The notes beneath the pieces are model-generated. The model saw only the letters and a program-made list of their open reading frames with translations. It made no database searches and had not been told where the DNA came from. The position numbers were made by a program, and so were the translations under genes. A DNA stretch of 54,311 nt from contig JAJFFW010000053.1 in assembly GCA_021776435.1 (NCBI GenBank), positions 1-54,311 of the forward strand, read 5' to 3'. The stretch comes from Parvularculaceae bacterium (GTDB lineage Bacteria; Pseudomonadota; Alphaproteobacteria; Caulobacterales; Parvularculaceae). Every line of letters starts with the position of its first letter. The first letter of the stretch is position 1. Positions 42,760 through 52,638 of the stretch are shown piece after piece.

Positions 42760-43482
42760 TTAGAGCCGACTCTCAGCCACTTCGACAGCTTCGTCAAAAG
42801 GCAGGTGAATGACTGAGCCGTCAATGGGCTCTCCTAGAGCGAGATTGACCGCCTCCCAAGCATCGATGGACGAAATGGTTCGCATGTGTTCGGTTTGCGG
42901 CAGTTTCGTCCCAACCGAAGAAAACGCCACAACCTCGTGAGACACAGGCAGTCGCACCCATTTCCAGACCCTTCGATCAAGATCACCATTAAGGTAAAAA
43001 GCCCATCGTGGATCTTCACCGGCGCTATCAATGGAGAAAAAAATTGTTCGCCACTCCCCCGCATCAGCAAGAACCAGCAAACCGTTAGCGTGTTCATAGA
43101 ATCGCGGCGCCTGCGAAAGATTCAGATGAGACGATTCCCCAAAACCACAACGCAAGTCTGCGATCGCCTGACGCCGGGCGACAGATTGAATTTGGAATTC
43201 TTCGACAACCGTAGGCCAGGATATACGTGCAACGAGATAAATGCCGGCAAAGGCAATGATGCAAAAAAATAGAGCCAATTTTGAGACCGTCGGCAGATCG
43301 AATGTGTAATAAACCAACGCGAACAATACCGGCGCAACAAGCGCAAACGTCGTGGCAATTGGTCTTTTGAATCCGAGTAGATTGTCACGAGCAAATTGTG
43401 ATAAATCATCGACGAATTCTGCCGCTATTTTCAATCGTGTCGCTATAGGGTCCGGTAGAGTAGTGCGCGACGTCGTCAACAT
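42760..43482 (-). CDS. Membrane protein of unknown function
   Basis: This is 240 residues. Two transmembrane helices (about 40-60 and 66-84) are followed by a soluble domain of about 150 residues with mixed beta structure (GLLVLADAGEWRTIFFSID, WAFYLNGDLDRRVWKWVRL). No family recognised. It stands between the lipA operon and the DUF6702-like gene, each separated by short gaps, and is probably a single transcription unit. Confidence 0.7.
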   Translation of the reverse strand: MLTTSRTTLPDPIATRLKIAAEFVDDLSQFARDNLLGFKRPIATTFALVAPVLFALVYYTFDLPTVSKLALFFCIIAFAGIYLVARISWPTVVEEFQIQSVARRQAIADLRCGFGESSHLNLSQAPRFYEHANGLLVLADAGEWRTIFFSIDSAGEDPRWAFYLNGDLDRRVWKWVRLPVSHEVVAFSSVGTKLPQTEHMRTISSIDAWEAVNLALGEPIDGSVIHLPFDEAVEVAESRL

Positions 43483-43560
43483 GGACTGTCTCCATTTGAG
43501 ATATGTCCTTCGAACACTGTCGAAGAATGTTGAGGAGCGTATTAAATTATTGCGTTCATT

Positions 43561-44187
43561 TTAATTTGGATTATCGCCAACAAGGCTCAACGCCTGTTCG
43601 CCCACGTTACCATGGAAAAGAAGTGACCCACGGAAGCTGCCACGTTCAACGTTAACCAAATTCGCCTGATCGTCCCACACATCACGTAAGATTTGGTTAG
43701 AAATCACGATCTCTTTTAATCCGTCGACAATCGGCGTTTCATGATAAACCCACAAGAAAGCTCCGTCAGCCTCCTGACCAACAGGCGTCAATGAGAGCAA
43801 CCTGCCGTCTGAATCTTTTATTTCGAAGCGCTCGCGAACATAATCTGCAAACCTTTCTTGATCCGCCGCACTGTCGAGCAAATCGGGCCGCTCACCCCAT
43901 ATTTCTTTGGCTGCGTGTTCGGCATCGTGGACAAATAAACGATGCGCCACCTCAATATTTCCAGTTCGTGAATTAAAGAGCACCGAAGTCAGAGCGACGC
44001 GTTGCTGGTGGGCGTGGGCAAAAACCATTCCACCTAACATTGCGCAAATCAAAAATGCAAGACCAGACCAAGCTCGCTTTATATAGATATACGAACTCGG
44101 TCTGGATTTTATCTTTGTAATATTTTCTCTCAGAATTTCCGTACCCGGTTTTCCCGAAAAAACTCTATTGGTCGTCTGATTTCTCAT
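43561..44187 (-). CDS. DUF6702-like membrane or periplasmic protein
   Basis: This is 208 residues. A cytoplasmic N-terminus of about 38 residues precedes one hydrophobic segment (about 40-58), then HAHQQRVALTSVLFNSRTGNIEVAHRLFVHDAEHA, which resembles the opening of the DUF6702 family (H, S-x-T-x-x-x-x-N, LEIAHRIF-DD). Function unknown. It overlaps the end of the M1 peptidase gene by 23 bases, so the two are co-expressed. Confidence 0.72.
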   Translation of the reverse strand: MRNQTTNRVFSGKPGTEILRENITKIKSRPSSYIYIKRAWSGLAFLICAMLGGMVFAHAHQQRVALTSVLFNSRTGNIEVAHRLFVHDAEHAAKEIWGERPDLLDSAADQERFADYVRERFEIKDSDGRLLSLTPVGQEADGAFLWVYHETPIVDGLKEIVISNQILRDVWDDQANLVNVERGSFRGSLLFHGNVGEQALSLVGDNPN

Positions 44188-46594
44188 CCGGCTTTTTCAG
44201 CTCTGTTTTGATATCTTGCATAAGATCACGGCCATTTTGCTCTTGCTTATAAGCTTCAATGCGCGAAGGAATGAAACGACGTGGATAATAATTATTCTCA
44301 ACATCAGCATCCGCCGTTTCCAGATGCGGATCCACGACTATCTCCTTAATCTCCTTCTTCGTAATGAGAAGTTTAGAAACAGCCTTCGGATTACGGCGCC
44401 AGATCTCCGCTGGTATGTAAATCGTTTCCGATGACCTATCCGTGTAGTCGATTTGAAGAATGATAGGCATCACCAACCCACCAAGGTTCGAAAAGTTCAG
44501 CACATAATAATTTTCGTCTTCCTTAACCGCTCGCTCAAGCGCTTCTCGTTCCCAGTCGTCGAGTCCTTCAAGGAAGGAAGCGTATTTATTCCGGTCCTTG
44601 TTGGTGACAGTAAAGCGATCATGTTCGTTGTAGAAATCTTTAATGTGCGGCCTACGCTCAACCCGTGACGGACCCTCAAGTTCGGCGTTCCGGGCGTCGT
44701 TCACATATGACGGGGCTTTAAGCTCAAATTCACGTTCCCGTACAAAATCTATGTCCGGGTCCTCGGTATCAATCCGCAGCTTGTAGACTTGATCAAGTGA
44801 AATATCGACGTGGTCTGTTGAGTAGAACCATCCGCGCCAAAACCAGTCGAGATCAACCCCAGACGCTTCTTCCATGGTGCGGAAGAAGTCGGCAGGCGTT
44901 GGTCGTTTGAATTTCCAACGGTTCGCATATTCTTTGAAAGCGAAGTCGAAAAGCTCTCGGCCAAGAATAGTTTCACGAAGAATCATTAGCGCAATCGCTG
45001 GTTTTCCGTAGGCGTTATTGCCGAATTGCAAAATACTTTCCGAGTTCGTCATGATGGGAACTTGATTGGTCGACTTCATGTAACCGACGATATTTTTAGG
45101 TTCCCCGCGACGGGACGGATATTCTGGATCCCACACCTGCTCAGCTAAAATTTGTACGAACGAATTCAATCCTTCGTCCATCCAGGTCCATTGGCGCTCA
45201 TCCGAATTGACCACCATCGGGAAATATGTGTGGCCAACTTCATGAATCACAACACCGATCAGAAAAGTCTTTTCCGATCTTGAATACGTCCGTGTGCCGT
45301 CGTCTTGTTCTTCGGTGCGGGGGCCATTGAACGTGATCATCGGATATTCCATACCACCGACTGGTCCATTTACGGACTGCGCCTTCGGATATGGATAATC
45401 GAAACTGAAGCGAGAATAGACCTCCATGGTCTGGATAATCGCTTCGGTTGAATACGTGGACCAAAGCGGTTCCCCCTCCTTAGGGTAAAACGACATCGCC
45501 CAAACAAACGGCATCACTTCACCCCCTTGAGCATATCCTTGGGCGTCCCAGATATATTTGCGCGATGACGCCCAGCCGAAATCGCGTACATGGTCAGCTT
45601 TAAAACGCCACGTTTTCAGGCTGTTCGTACCGGCTTTTTCATTTTCCAGCGCCTCTTCAGCGGTGACAATGAAGACAGGCTTGTCGGCGGTGCGCGCTTG
45701 TTCAAGACGATCACGCTGCGTCTGTGTTAATGTGTCATTCGCATTCTCGAGCTCACCCGTTGACGCAACAACGTGATCAGCAGGAACGGTGATCTCAACT
45801 TCATAATTCCCAAACTCAAGGGTGAACTCACCTCGCCCGATAAATTCCTTGTTGTGCCAGCCCTCATAATCCGAATAAGCCGCCAACCGAGGGTACCACT
45901 GAGCGACGAGAAAGATATCATTGCCGTCCTCAAAGGTTTCATATCCGGCGCGTGCAGAGACGGCGTCTTCTTCGGGAATATTATAGGCCCATTCGACTGA
46001 AAAGGTTACGCCCTGTTTGGGACGTAAGGGACGCGGAAGATCAATCCGCATCAAAGTGCCGACGATTGTATAAGGCAAGGATTCGCCATTGAGATCCTTG
46101 ACGGCTTCAATGTCATACCCAAGAGGCGTGTCTTTCATGGATTGGTGACGGCGAAGCGCCCCAAAACTTATTTTCGCAGGCTCACGTCCAGACGCACTCC
46201 TTGAACCCGGCCCGCGCTGTCCTATTCCGCCAAATTCTGCGGTTCGTTCAGCGAGCGAGTCTTTTTTGAAACGGTTCTGGTCGAGCTGCAGCCACAAATA
46301 GCGCAAGCTGTCAGGAGAGTTGTTCTTATATGTAATGGATTCAGACGCGGAAAGACGGCGTTTCTTTTCATCCAGTGCGACCTTGATCTTATAGTCGACT
46401 TGCTGTTGCCAATACGCAAAGCCCGGTTCGCCCGCCGCATTACGGTAGATATTTGGCGTTGGGAGCGATTCATCGAGTTGACGGAATTTGTCCTCGAAAT
46501 CGCCCTTCGTTTGATTGACCGCAACCGCATAAGCGGAACTGAATAAAGCAAATAAACCTGCGGCTACCGCCGCCAGCCGTGCTGGTAAGTGCAT
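44165..46594 (-). CDS. M1-family zinc metallopeptidase (aminopeptidase N-like)
   Basis: This is 809 residues with an N-terminal signal peptide (about 1-25). The zinc site HEVGH (H451, E452, H455) is followed 19 residues later by E474 in WMDEGLNSF, the gluzincin ligand set. The upstream GGMEYPM stands in the position of the family's exopeptidase motif GxMEN, with a substitution (Y-P for N), so specificity may differ from classical aminopeptidases. It is secreted or periplasmic. It is first in a two-gene unit with the DUF6702-like protein. Confidence 0.93.
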   Translation of the reverse strand: MHLPARLAAVAAGLFALFSSAYAVAVNQTKGDFEDKFRQLDESLPTPNIYRNAAGEPGFAYWQQQVDYKIKVALDEKKRRLSASESITYKNNSPDSLRYLWLQLDQNRFKKDSLAERTAEFGGIGQRGPGSRSASGREPAKISFGALRRHQSMKDTPLGYDIEAVKDLNGESLPYTIVGTLMRIDLPRPLRPKQGVTFSVEWAYNIPEEDAVSARAGYETFEDGNDIFLVAQWYPRLAAYSDYEGWHNKEFIGRGEFTLEFGNYEVEITVPADHVVASTGELENANDTLTQTQRDRLEQARTADKPVFIVTAEEALENEKAGTNSLKTWRFKADHVRDFGWASSRKYIWDAQGYAQGGEVMPFVWAMSFYPKEGEPLWSTYSTEAIIQTMEVYSRFSFDYPYPKAQSVNGPVGGMEYPMITFNGPRTEEQDDGTRTYSRSEKTFLIGVVIHEVGHTYFPMVVNSDERQWTWMDEGLNSFVQILAEQVWDPEYPSRRGEPKNIVGYMKSTNQVPIMTNSESILQFGNNAYGKPAIALMILRETILGRELFDFAFKEYANRWKFKRPTPADFFRTMEEASGVDLDWFWRGWFYSTDHVDISLDQVYKLRIDTEDPDIDFVREREFELKAPSYVNDARNAELEGPSRVERRPHIKDFYNEHDRFTVTNKDRNKYASFLEGLDDWEREALERAVKEDENYYVLNFSNLGGLVMPIILQIDYTDRSSETIYIPAEIWRRNPKAVSKLLITKKEIKEIVVDPHLETADADVENNYYPRRFIPSRIEAYKQEQNGRDLMQDIKTELKKPDEKSDDQ

Positions 46595-46775
46595 GAACTC
46601 TCTCGCATGGTTAGTTGTTTTTACTTCCTGCCCTCAGGGCCACTCATTTATAAGGCCCCTACTCTCTTAACGCTGAGTGGAGTGCGCGGGCAAGCGCGTA
46701 CAAGTCGAAAGGCGCTCTCAAAGTGTCGGTATTTCGCCACCTCTGATCACAAAGACACGATTCGTGATCGTGTGG

Positions 46776-47240
46776 TTAGTCGAGATCGAGAGGCGGCGTG
46801 CGGTTCACAACCTCCCGTATCGCGAAGTTGGACTGTATCCGAAGAACACCAGGCAGCGCAGAGAGTGTGCGCTTATGGAGGCGTTCAAAGGATTCAAGCG
46901 ACGGCGCCGCAACACGTAGAACATAGTCAAAAGCGCCCGAGACTAAGTGGCATTGCACAACATTTGCGCATTTCGATACGGCGGTTTCAAACTCCGAAAG
47001 AGCGTCTTCTGTTTGCCTGTCCAGTGTCACGTGAACGATCGATGAAAATCCAACCCCGATCGCACTTTCGTTTATTTCCGCCCTGTATCCCATGATAACG
47101 CTGGATTGTTCGAGCATTCTCAAGCGCCGCAAACAGGCTGAAGCAGAAAGATTCACTCTCGCGGCAATCGCCTGATTAGACAGGCGGCCTTCCTTTCCAA
47201 GGATGGCCAGTATTTTTCGATCGGTATCGTCTAGGGACAT
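46776..47240 (-). CDS. Lrp/AsnC-family transcription regulator
   Basis: This is 154 residues. The N-terminal helix-turn-helix DDTDRKILAILGKEGRLSNQAIAARVNLSASACLRRLRMLE is followed by the RAM (ligand-binding) domain. It is divergent from alanine dehydrogenase (47374) with a 133-base spacer containing a 12-bp palindrome, the classic AlaR/Lrp-ald layout in Alphaproteobacteria; alanine or another amino acid is the likely effector. Confidence 0.93.
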   Translation of the reverse strand: MSLDDTDRKILAILGKEGRLSNQAIAARVNLSASACLRRLRMLEQSSVIMGYRAEINESAIGVGFSSIVHVTLDRQTEDALSEFETAVSKCANVVQCHLVSGAFDYVLRVAAPSLESFERLHKRTLSALPGVLRIQSNFAIREVVNRTPPLDLD

Positions 47241-47280
47241 AACGCAATTTTATGCGAAAAAATTTGGCTATAGTCTATTT

Positions 47281-47292
47281 AAATTCGAATTT
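47281..47292. promoter_or_regulatory. Palindrome between lrp-like gene and ald, candidate operator
   Basis: AAATTCGAATTT is a perfect 12-bp palindrome in an AT-rich stretch of the divergent promoter region. Lrp/AsnC proteins bind degenerate AT-rich palindromes, so it is a reasonable operator candidate. Confidence 0.35.
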
Positions 47293-47373
47293 TGGTAACC
47301 GCGATCTCGAACTTTGCCCGAAACGAGCGGTCAGTCTTTGATACTAAGTTTTTAAACAAAGAGGAGACAGGTT

Positions 47374-48486
47374 ATGCGCATCGGTGTTCCCAAGGAGATC
47401 AAGAGCTCTGAATTTCGCGTCGGACTTACGCCCGGCAGCGTACGTGAATACGTCGCGCATGGTCATTCGGTGTTGGTGGAAACCGGCGCCGGCGAGGGTA
47501 TCAAGGCAAGTGATGCAGATTATGCAGCGGTCGGCGCTAAGGTCGCGCCAAGCGCCGCCGATGTCTTCACCCAATCTGATATGATCGTAAAGGTGAAGGA
47601 ACCTCAGCCTTCCGAATGGGCGCAATTACGCGAGGGCCAGATCCTTTACACTTATCTTCACCTCGCTCCCGATCCTTTACAGGCACGGGGTTTAATGGAA
47701 TCTGGTGTGACGGCAATCGCTTATGAAACGGTGACTGACGACCATGGCGGATTACCGTTGCTTTCACCCATGAGTGAGGTCGCGGGCCGGTTGTCGATCC
47801 AGGCCGCCGCCTATGCGTTGATGGCGCCGTCTGGTGGACGCGGCCTGTTGATGGGTGGGGCGCCAGGTGTATTGCCAGCCAAAGTCTTAGTGATCGGCGG
47901 CGGTGTCGTCGGAACACATGCGGCCCGCATGGCTGTTGGTCTCGGGGCAGATGTTACCATTCTCGACCGTAACCAGCGCCGGCTTTATGAACTGGACGAG
48001 CTGTTCGAAGGACGGGCGAAAACGCGATACTCAACCTTCGAAGCCCTGGAAGAAGAAACACTAAGCGCAGATGTCGTGGTCGGCGCGGTTTTAATACCTG
48101 GCGCTAGCGCTCCCAAGCTGGTCTCCCGCGACATGTTAAAACGCATGAAAAACGGTTCCGTCCTCGTCGATGTTTCAATTGATCAAGGCGGTTGCTTTGA
48201 GACATCCAGAGCCACCACTCACCTGGACCCGATTTACGAAGTCGAAGGCGTTCTTCATTACTGCGTCGCGAACATGCCTGGCGCCGTACCGCTGACATCC
48301 TCACACGCTTTGAATAATGCGACCCTCGCCTGCGGCCTTCAACTCGCAGATCACGGCCTCGTCGCGTTACGCGAAAACCCTCACCTTCTCAATGGGTTAA
48401 ACGTTCACAAAGGGCAAATTACCTATCCCGCAGTCGCGGAAGCCATAGGCGTTGACTACATTGCGCCCCATGAAGCCTTGAAATAG
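47374..48486 (+). CDS. ald: Alanine dehydrogenase
   Basis: This is 370 residues. [20 protein letters not shown], with substrate-binding Arg and Lys, and the NAD-binding [17 protein letters not shown] loop are diagnostic; [10 protein letters not shown] and [14 protein letters not shown] are also conserved. It interconverts L-alanine and pyruvate plus ammonia with NAD. The start has GAGGAGA upstream. Probably regulated by the divergent Lrp/AsnC protein. Confidence 0.97.
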   Translation: MRIGVPKEIKSSEFRVGLTPGSVREYVAHGHSVLVETGAGEGIKASDADYAAVGAKVAPSAADVFTQSDMIVKVKEPQPSEWAQLREGQILYTYLHLAPDPLQARGLMESGVTAIAYETVTDDHGGLPLLSPMSEVAGRLSIQAAAYALMAPSGGRGLLMGGAPGVLPAKVLVIGGGVVGTHAARMAVGLGADVTILDRNQRRLYELDELFEGRAKTRYSTFEALEEETLSADVVVGAVLIPGASAPKLVSRDMLKRMKNGSVLVDVSIDQGGCFETSRATTHLDPIYEVEGVLHYCVANMPGAVPLTSSHALNNATLACGLQLADHGLVALRENPHLLNGLNVHKGQITYPAVAEAIGVDYIAPHEALK

Positions 48487-48652
48487 GGAAAACCCGTACT
48501 CATCTAGGATCTCTAACATTGAGGCCCACATTTTGAAGATCCGGGATGACGGCTCCGTTACCAAACGGTAAGCCATTATCGAGAGCATGTGATCAGTTTT
48601 TGCTTGCCGGATGTACAAGATCGCGGGCATATATCAGGAAGGGAGAGACCTG

Positions 48653-49018
48653 ATGACATCAAAATTTTATATAGCCTCTGCCGTTTTGTTGGCGATGACA
48701 ACGCAGGCGCAAGCGGGCCCCGTTTATGGTGGGACGGCTTGGCAGGTCAACGCGTCTAAAGCTTCGACTGTCAGCAAAAGTGTTGAGCGTGAATCCGTGC
48801 TTTCTTTTATTAACGAAAGATTCCAACTCGTTATTGGCATAACAACAGGCAGTGTTGGCATGGCCACAAGCAGCGAAGCGGAGCCTTCATCACATACCCA
48901 CGGCGACGCACACCAAAAGTGTACATCAGATGATCATCCAGAAATTGAGGGTGAAAACGCTAAAGGCGCCGCTGATCATTCCTCACTCGGACCTGAGCCC
49001 TTCTATTTCGCTTTTTAA
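48653..49018 (+). CDS. Small secreted protein of unknown function, His-rich C-terminal half
   Basis: This is 121 residues from ATG 48653 (GGGAGAG upstream; a longer frame lacks a signal at its start). Signal peptide MTSKFYIASAVLLAMTTQAQA. The C-terminal half holds SSHTHGDAHQK and further His, one Cys and many acidic residues, and the chain ends GPEPFYFAF. The His-rich stretch could bind metal. It is followed by a strong terminator and is convergent with a PepSY membrane protein. No family recognised. Confidence 0.65.
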   Translation: MTSKFYIASAVLLAMTTQAQAGPVYGGTAWQVNASKASTVSKSVERESVLSFINERFQLVIGITTGSVGMATSSEAEPSSHTHGDAHQKCTSDDHPEIEGENAKGAADHSSLGPEPFYFAF

Positions 49019-49043
49019 CGAGGGCGCAAAATTTATACGATTG

Positions 49044-49070
49044 AAAACCCGCCACGTTCTGGCGGGTTTT
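49044..49070 (+). terminator. Rho-independent terminator
   Basis: This is a perfect 11-bp stem AAAACCCGCCA / TGGCGGGTTTT with a 5-base loop, followed by GTTTTGG. It lies 25 bases after the His-rich secreted protein gene. Adenines before the stem would let it work for the opposing PepSY gene as well. Confidence 0.85.
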
Positions 49071-49111
49071 GTTTTGGCCGCAGCGTGTGTAAATGAACCA
49101 CAACAACGGCA

Positions 49112-49828
49112 CTACTTCTTATGCGACCGTTGAAGGCCAAATCGATATTGGCCCTGCTTGAGACGCCAGATTACCAAAATGATTCCGGAAATTGCAAAAA
49201 TCAATCCGGTCGCAGACGCTGCCCGCAATAGAGGGTTATTGAAATCCTCACGGTCTTCATATTCCATAATGTGCAGCATAAAGAAGAAATCATAAAGTCG
49301 CCACACCCAGTTTCGGCGAGAAACGATTCGGCCTGTAGACGGTGAAATATAAAGACGTGTTGCGAGATCATCACCAATCGTCACACGCCAGACCGGTTTG
49401 GCTCCGCGATACTCATGGGGCGGATTTTCCATCAGCTCCACGTCTCGAATGGATGCAGCGCCTACATAATCACTTTTCGCTATCGCGCGTACATTCTCCT
49501 CTGTCGCCGGAGGGAGTTTTTCACCGCTTCCCGCATCAAACAACACGATGCCATCAGGCGTTCTGGTTTCATAAACGGGGCGTCCGAGCAACGTTGTTAA
49601 TCGTATTTCTGTCACGCCGGAAATTTGCACAAGGATGTCGCTGGGAGAGACATAGCTGCGAGCTTCAAGTTCCGGCAGAGCAATAAATGCAGCACGCGTA
49701 TCGCCGTGCACAATATCGATATGAAACCAGCTCATCACAACGCCGCTGGCCATCCATAAAAGCAACTGCGCGCCCAGCAAAAGCCCCGCCCAGAGATGGA
49801 CGCGATAGATAATCGCACGCAATTTCAT
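49112..49828 (-). CDS. PepSY-domain membrane protein
   Basis: This is 238 residues. An N-terminal helix (RVHLWAGLLLGAQLLLWMASGVVMS, of the PepSY-associated type) and a C-terminal helix (about 200-222) flank a periplasmic domain with PepSY-like beta strands (KPVWRVTIGDDLATRLYISPSTGRIVSRR). Such proteins are often linked to iron-siderophore reduction or peptidase inhibition. It overlaps the DUF885-like gene by ATGA, so the pair is coupled. Confidence 0.8.
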   Translation of the reverse strand: MKLRAIIYRVHLWAGLLLGAQLLLWMASGVVMSWFHIDIVHGDTRAAFIALPELEARSYVSPSDILVQISGVTEIRLTTLLGRPVYETRTPDGIVLFDAGSGEKLPPATEENVRAIAKSDYVGAASIRDVELMENPPHEYRGAKPVWRVTIGDDLATRLYISPSTGRIVSRRNWVWRLYDFFFMLHIMEYEDREDFNNPLLRAASATGLIFAISGIILVIWRLKQGQYRFGLQRSHKK

Positions 49829-51177
49829 TCTGTTAGCGTTAGCGTGAGATCAGAAGCAGACACCGGTATTGTCAGCAGCTTTTCAAACGCCGCCCAGGGA
49901 TCATTTCCTTTTGCGACTTCTCTGCCCACAAAGTCATGCACAAGATCACGACCAAGATTGTAGTTGATGACATATCCCCGATAGGTCTCGATGAATCCTA
50001 CACCCTGCTCAGCACGCTCGCGAGAGGTCAGCCCGTATTTCATCGAGAGCTCGATAGCAGTGTCGCGATCAATGCGGCCATCGAGATATTCACGGGCGAT
50101 GTGATTGCGCGAGTGTGCAAGCTTACGGCGCGCCTTATTCAAACGATCGAGCGTGGCGGCTTGTGCGGGATCAATACCTGCAAGGGGAAATAAAACGTCG
50201 CGTTCAAACGCTGTTTTTTCATCTTCCGGAAAAGCGAGCTCAATTCCGTAATTCGCCGACCCTTCTGCAATCACGGATAGCGGGCCGAACAGCGGATAGA
50301 CTGAATACTCAATCCAGCCATTCTTTTTCACGAATTCGCGCTCTAACAACACATTCCACGTATGATGGCCCGGATACCCCTCATGGCACCCGAGATCGAC
50401 AGCACGATCAATGATGATTGGGAAATCCGTATTCACCTGGATCAGACTCTCAAAATCACCCTGATACCAGTTATACCCGCTCCATGTTTTATCGGTGACA
50501 AATTCCAACCGGAAACGTTCGGCCTCCGGAAGATTGTAATTTCCCAGGGTGCGTTTGCGGCATTCTGCGATCGCCGCATCAAAGACCAACTGAAGTTTAT
50601 CATCGGGAATCGCGAGAGAATTACGAAAAGCATCAACCCGCTCAGCGAGAGTTCCTTCACCCGGCAATAATAAATCAATTTCCGCCAGCGCCGCATCAAA
50701 TTGGTTCAGATCGTATTCGGGCGCGACCGCATCGTATAGAAGACGTGTTTCTTCGTTAAAAGCGAAGGTTTCCCCGCGCGACATTTGTATTCTGGTAAAC
50801 GCCGCAACCACTTGTTTTCTCAAAAGCGCAGTGCGCGGGTCTTGAGCATTATCGAGAGCATTAATCGCCGTCAGAAGCCCGACTGCGTCAATCTCGAGCA
50901 TGTCGAGGGGGCGTTGTTCGGCGACGGCCGCTTCGGCCCATGCCTCAGGACCCTGATAGGCGTCGACGAAGGCCGCATCATGCTGACCGATCGCCAATGC
51001 AAGCTTGACGAAGCTCTCGGCAAGCGCACCGAGGGGCTTCGTCTGTTCGCCAATATTCTCCGGAGCCACAGCCGACGTTCCGACCGTTTGAGTTTCTTCC
51101 ACAGGCGCAGCGGTGTCAGACCCGCCGCATCCCACAAGGGCTAGGTTAGCCAAAAGCGTTGCTGTGATCCGGTTCAT
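49825..51177 (-). CDS. DUF885-like metallopeptidase, lipoprotein
   Basis: This is 450 residues. Lipobox LVGC near residue 17 predicts an outer- or inner-membrane lipoprotein. A zinc-peptidase signature CHEGYPGHHTWN, with a downstream glutamate in IAEGSANYGIELAFP, resembles the HExxxHH-type site of DUF885 proteins. The domain before it is helical. It precedes and overlaps the PepSY gene. Peptidase activity and substrate are inferred. Confidence 0.8.
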   Translation of the reverse strand: MNRITATLLANLALVGCGGSDTAAPVEETQTVGTSAVAPENIGEQTKPLGALAESFVKLALAIGQHDAAFVDAYQGPEAWAEAAVAEQRPLDMLEIDAVGLLTAINALDNAQDPRTALLRKQVVAAFTRIQMSRGETFAFNEETRLLYDAVAPEYDLNQFDAALAEIDLLLPGEGTLAERVDAFRNSLAIPDDKLQLVFDAAIAECRKRTLGNYNLPEAERFRLEFVTDKTWSGYNWYQGDFESLIQVNTDFPIIIDRAVDLGCHEGYPGHHTWNVLLEREFVKKNGWIEYSVYPLFGPLSVIAEGSANYGIELAFPEDEKTAFERDVLFPLAGIDPAQAATLDRLNKARRKLAHSRNHIAREYLDGRIDRDTAIELSMKYGLTSRERAEQGVGFIETYRGYVINYNLGRDLVHDFVGREVAKGNDPWAAFEKLLTIPVSASDLTLTLTE

Positions 51178-51191
51178 ATATTCAAACTCGT

Positions 51192-51488
51192 TTATGCGGC
51201 TGTGCCTGAGAAAGTCGACGAGCCGAAGGCGCCAAGCTTCACGTCACCGCCGAGGTTATCGCCATCAAGTTTGCCGCTGAATTCAAGCGTGATCGGCATT
51301 GGCGAGGTCACTTTCGCATGCCAGCTTAGCAAATCCCCTTCGACTTTGCCGTTTTCAATTGGCGCAGCCCCGGACGCGCCGGTCATATCGCCAGTCAGCG
51401 TATCGCCGTCTTGAACCAGCGTTAATAAACCGGTTTGATCGCCCATTGGGGTTTTGATGACGAGGTTCCATTTGCCGTTTACGGCCAT
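51192..51488 (-). CDS. Small conserved beta-rich protein
   Basis: This is 98 residues from ATG 51488 (GGAGAAAG upstream), with no signal peptide. The sequence reads as paired beta strands with Gly-Asp turns (GKWNLVIKTPMGDQTG, LTLVQDGDTLTGDM, LEFSGKLDGDNLGGDV), the look of a small half-barrel or lipocalin-like fold. Function unknown. It lies 14 bases upstream of the DUF885-like gene. Confidence 0.7.
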   Translation of the reverse strand: MAVNGKWNLVIKTPMGDQTGLLTLVQDGDTLTGDMTGASGAAPIENGKVEGDLLSWHAKVTSPMPITLEFSGKLDGDNLGGDVKLGAFGSSTFSGTAA

Positions 51489-51612
51489 AATCTTTCTCCG
51501 TTGGTAAAGCGCCTGAAGGCGCAGCTTGATGACTGGCGCGGAGATTACCTTTTGGAGCACGCCGCGCAAGGGTGAGCGGCGCCTCCAATACAGTTCAAAC
51601 CCGCCCGCCCCA

Positions 51613-52239
51613 TCACGAAATGTGGAACAGCGCCTGAGCTGAGACCATTGCGAACAACATCGGCACCGACAACAACGTATTCGTCCGCGAGAACAGCATC
51701 GCCGTGCGCCCCGCTGCGGCTTTGTCCTCAGCGCTGAGATCGGGGAATTTATTGCCGATATTCAAAGCCTTGATCTGGTTTGGCCAAATGATGAACCAGA
51801 CATTGAACCACATGATAATACCGAACCACATGCCGATGCCGATCGCCGTGTAACCAGGCACGTCAAAGCCGTTCGAGGCCCCCAGCGTCAATGCTTCGAT
51901 CAGATAGCCATTGAGCATCGCCACGATCAGCCCGGTCACGATGGTGGCCATCGCCGCCCAGCGGAACCAGAACAACGCCGCAGGTGCGATATGCTTGCCG
52001 ATGGCGGGTTTTTGATCGGCGGGAATGGCCGCCATGGTCGGGATCTGAACAAAATTGAAATACCACAACAGCCCGATCCACATCACGCCAGAAAGCACGT
52101 GGAACCAGCGGAACAGGAAGCGCCAGAACTGGCTGTCGAGCGCCCCGCCCCACACCGTCACGTAGAGCACCAACAGCCCCAGCGCGAGAACGCACCCGGC
52201 AATGATTGTGTTTCGAAGATTGCTGAGGATCGCCGCCAT
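51613..52239 (-). CDS. PuuD-N-like integral membrane protein
   Basis: This is 208 residues from ATG 52239, which has AAGGAG upstream. About five to six transmembrane helices are predicted. FRWFHVLSGVMWIGLLWYFNFVQIPTM and MWFNVWFIIWPNQIKAL match the membrane domain of the urate hydroxylase PuuD family, with conserved H and W residues. The cytochrome c domain of full-length PuuD is absent, so urate oxidation is not certain; many alphaproteobacteria carry such membrane-only homologs. Confidence 0.75.
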   Translation of the reverse strand: MAAILSNLRNTIIAGCVLALGLLVLYVTVWGGALDSQFWRFLFRWFHVLSGVMWIGLLWYFNFVQIPTMAAIPADQKPAIGKHIAPAALFWFRWAAMATIVTGLIVAMLNGYLIEALTLGASNGFDVPGYTAIGIGMWFGIIMWFNVWFIIWPNQIKALNIGNKFPDLSAEDKAAAGRTAMLFSRTNTLLSVPMLFAMVSAQALFHIS

Positions 52240-52500
52240 GATATTTCTCCTTATGGACCGTGTCGGCATAGCCGCACGGGGCGCCCCGGCCCCGCCGCCG
52301 GTGCGAATGATTGAAAACCTGCGGCATCTAACCGCGAGTCTGACCGCGACGGCAAGCATAACGCCCGCTCGCCGGTCTCGCGCCAGCGAAGTCCGGCGAT
52401 CCGCCGTCTCTGAATGGGCGAGACCGCACCATCATAAACGCCCTCGCAAGGTGTGGGATAAGTTTTTTTTAAAAACCAGAGTTACGCCTGACGACGACAT

Positions 52501-52575
52501 AGGCCGCTGGGTGTAACGATTATTCTTCCCCCGCCCGCGAGGGAGCAGCCCAAAGGGCCCTCGAAGGATGGGAGC
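52501..52575. repeat. Intergenic repeat, copy 1 of a ~65-bp direct repeat
   Basis: AGGCCGC-x-GGTGTAACG and the following CTTCCCCCGCC and GCAGCCC segments reappear at 53351-53416, with a few mismatches, in the same orientation. The right end runs into a CTCGAAGGATGG half of the palindromic repeat family found at 53428-54197. The 52240-52638 gap otherwise holds only GC-rich non-coding sequence. Confidence 0.7.
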
Positions 52576-52638
52576 GATCCGGAAAAGTTATTTATTGCGC
52601 TATGGCGGCTCAGCCCCGGAGGCGAGCCGGCGCCGCGT

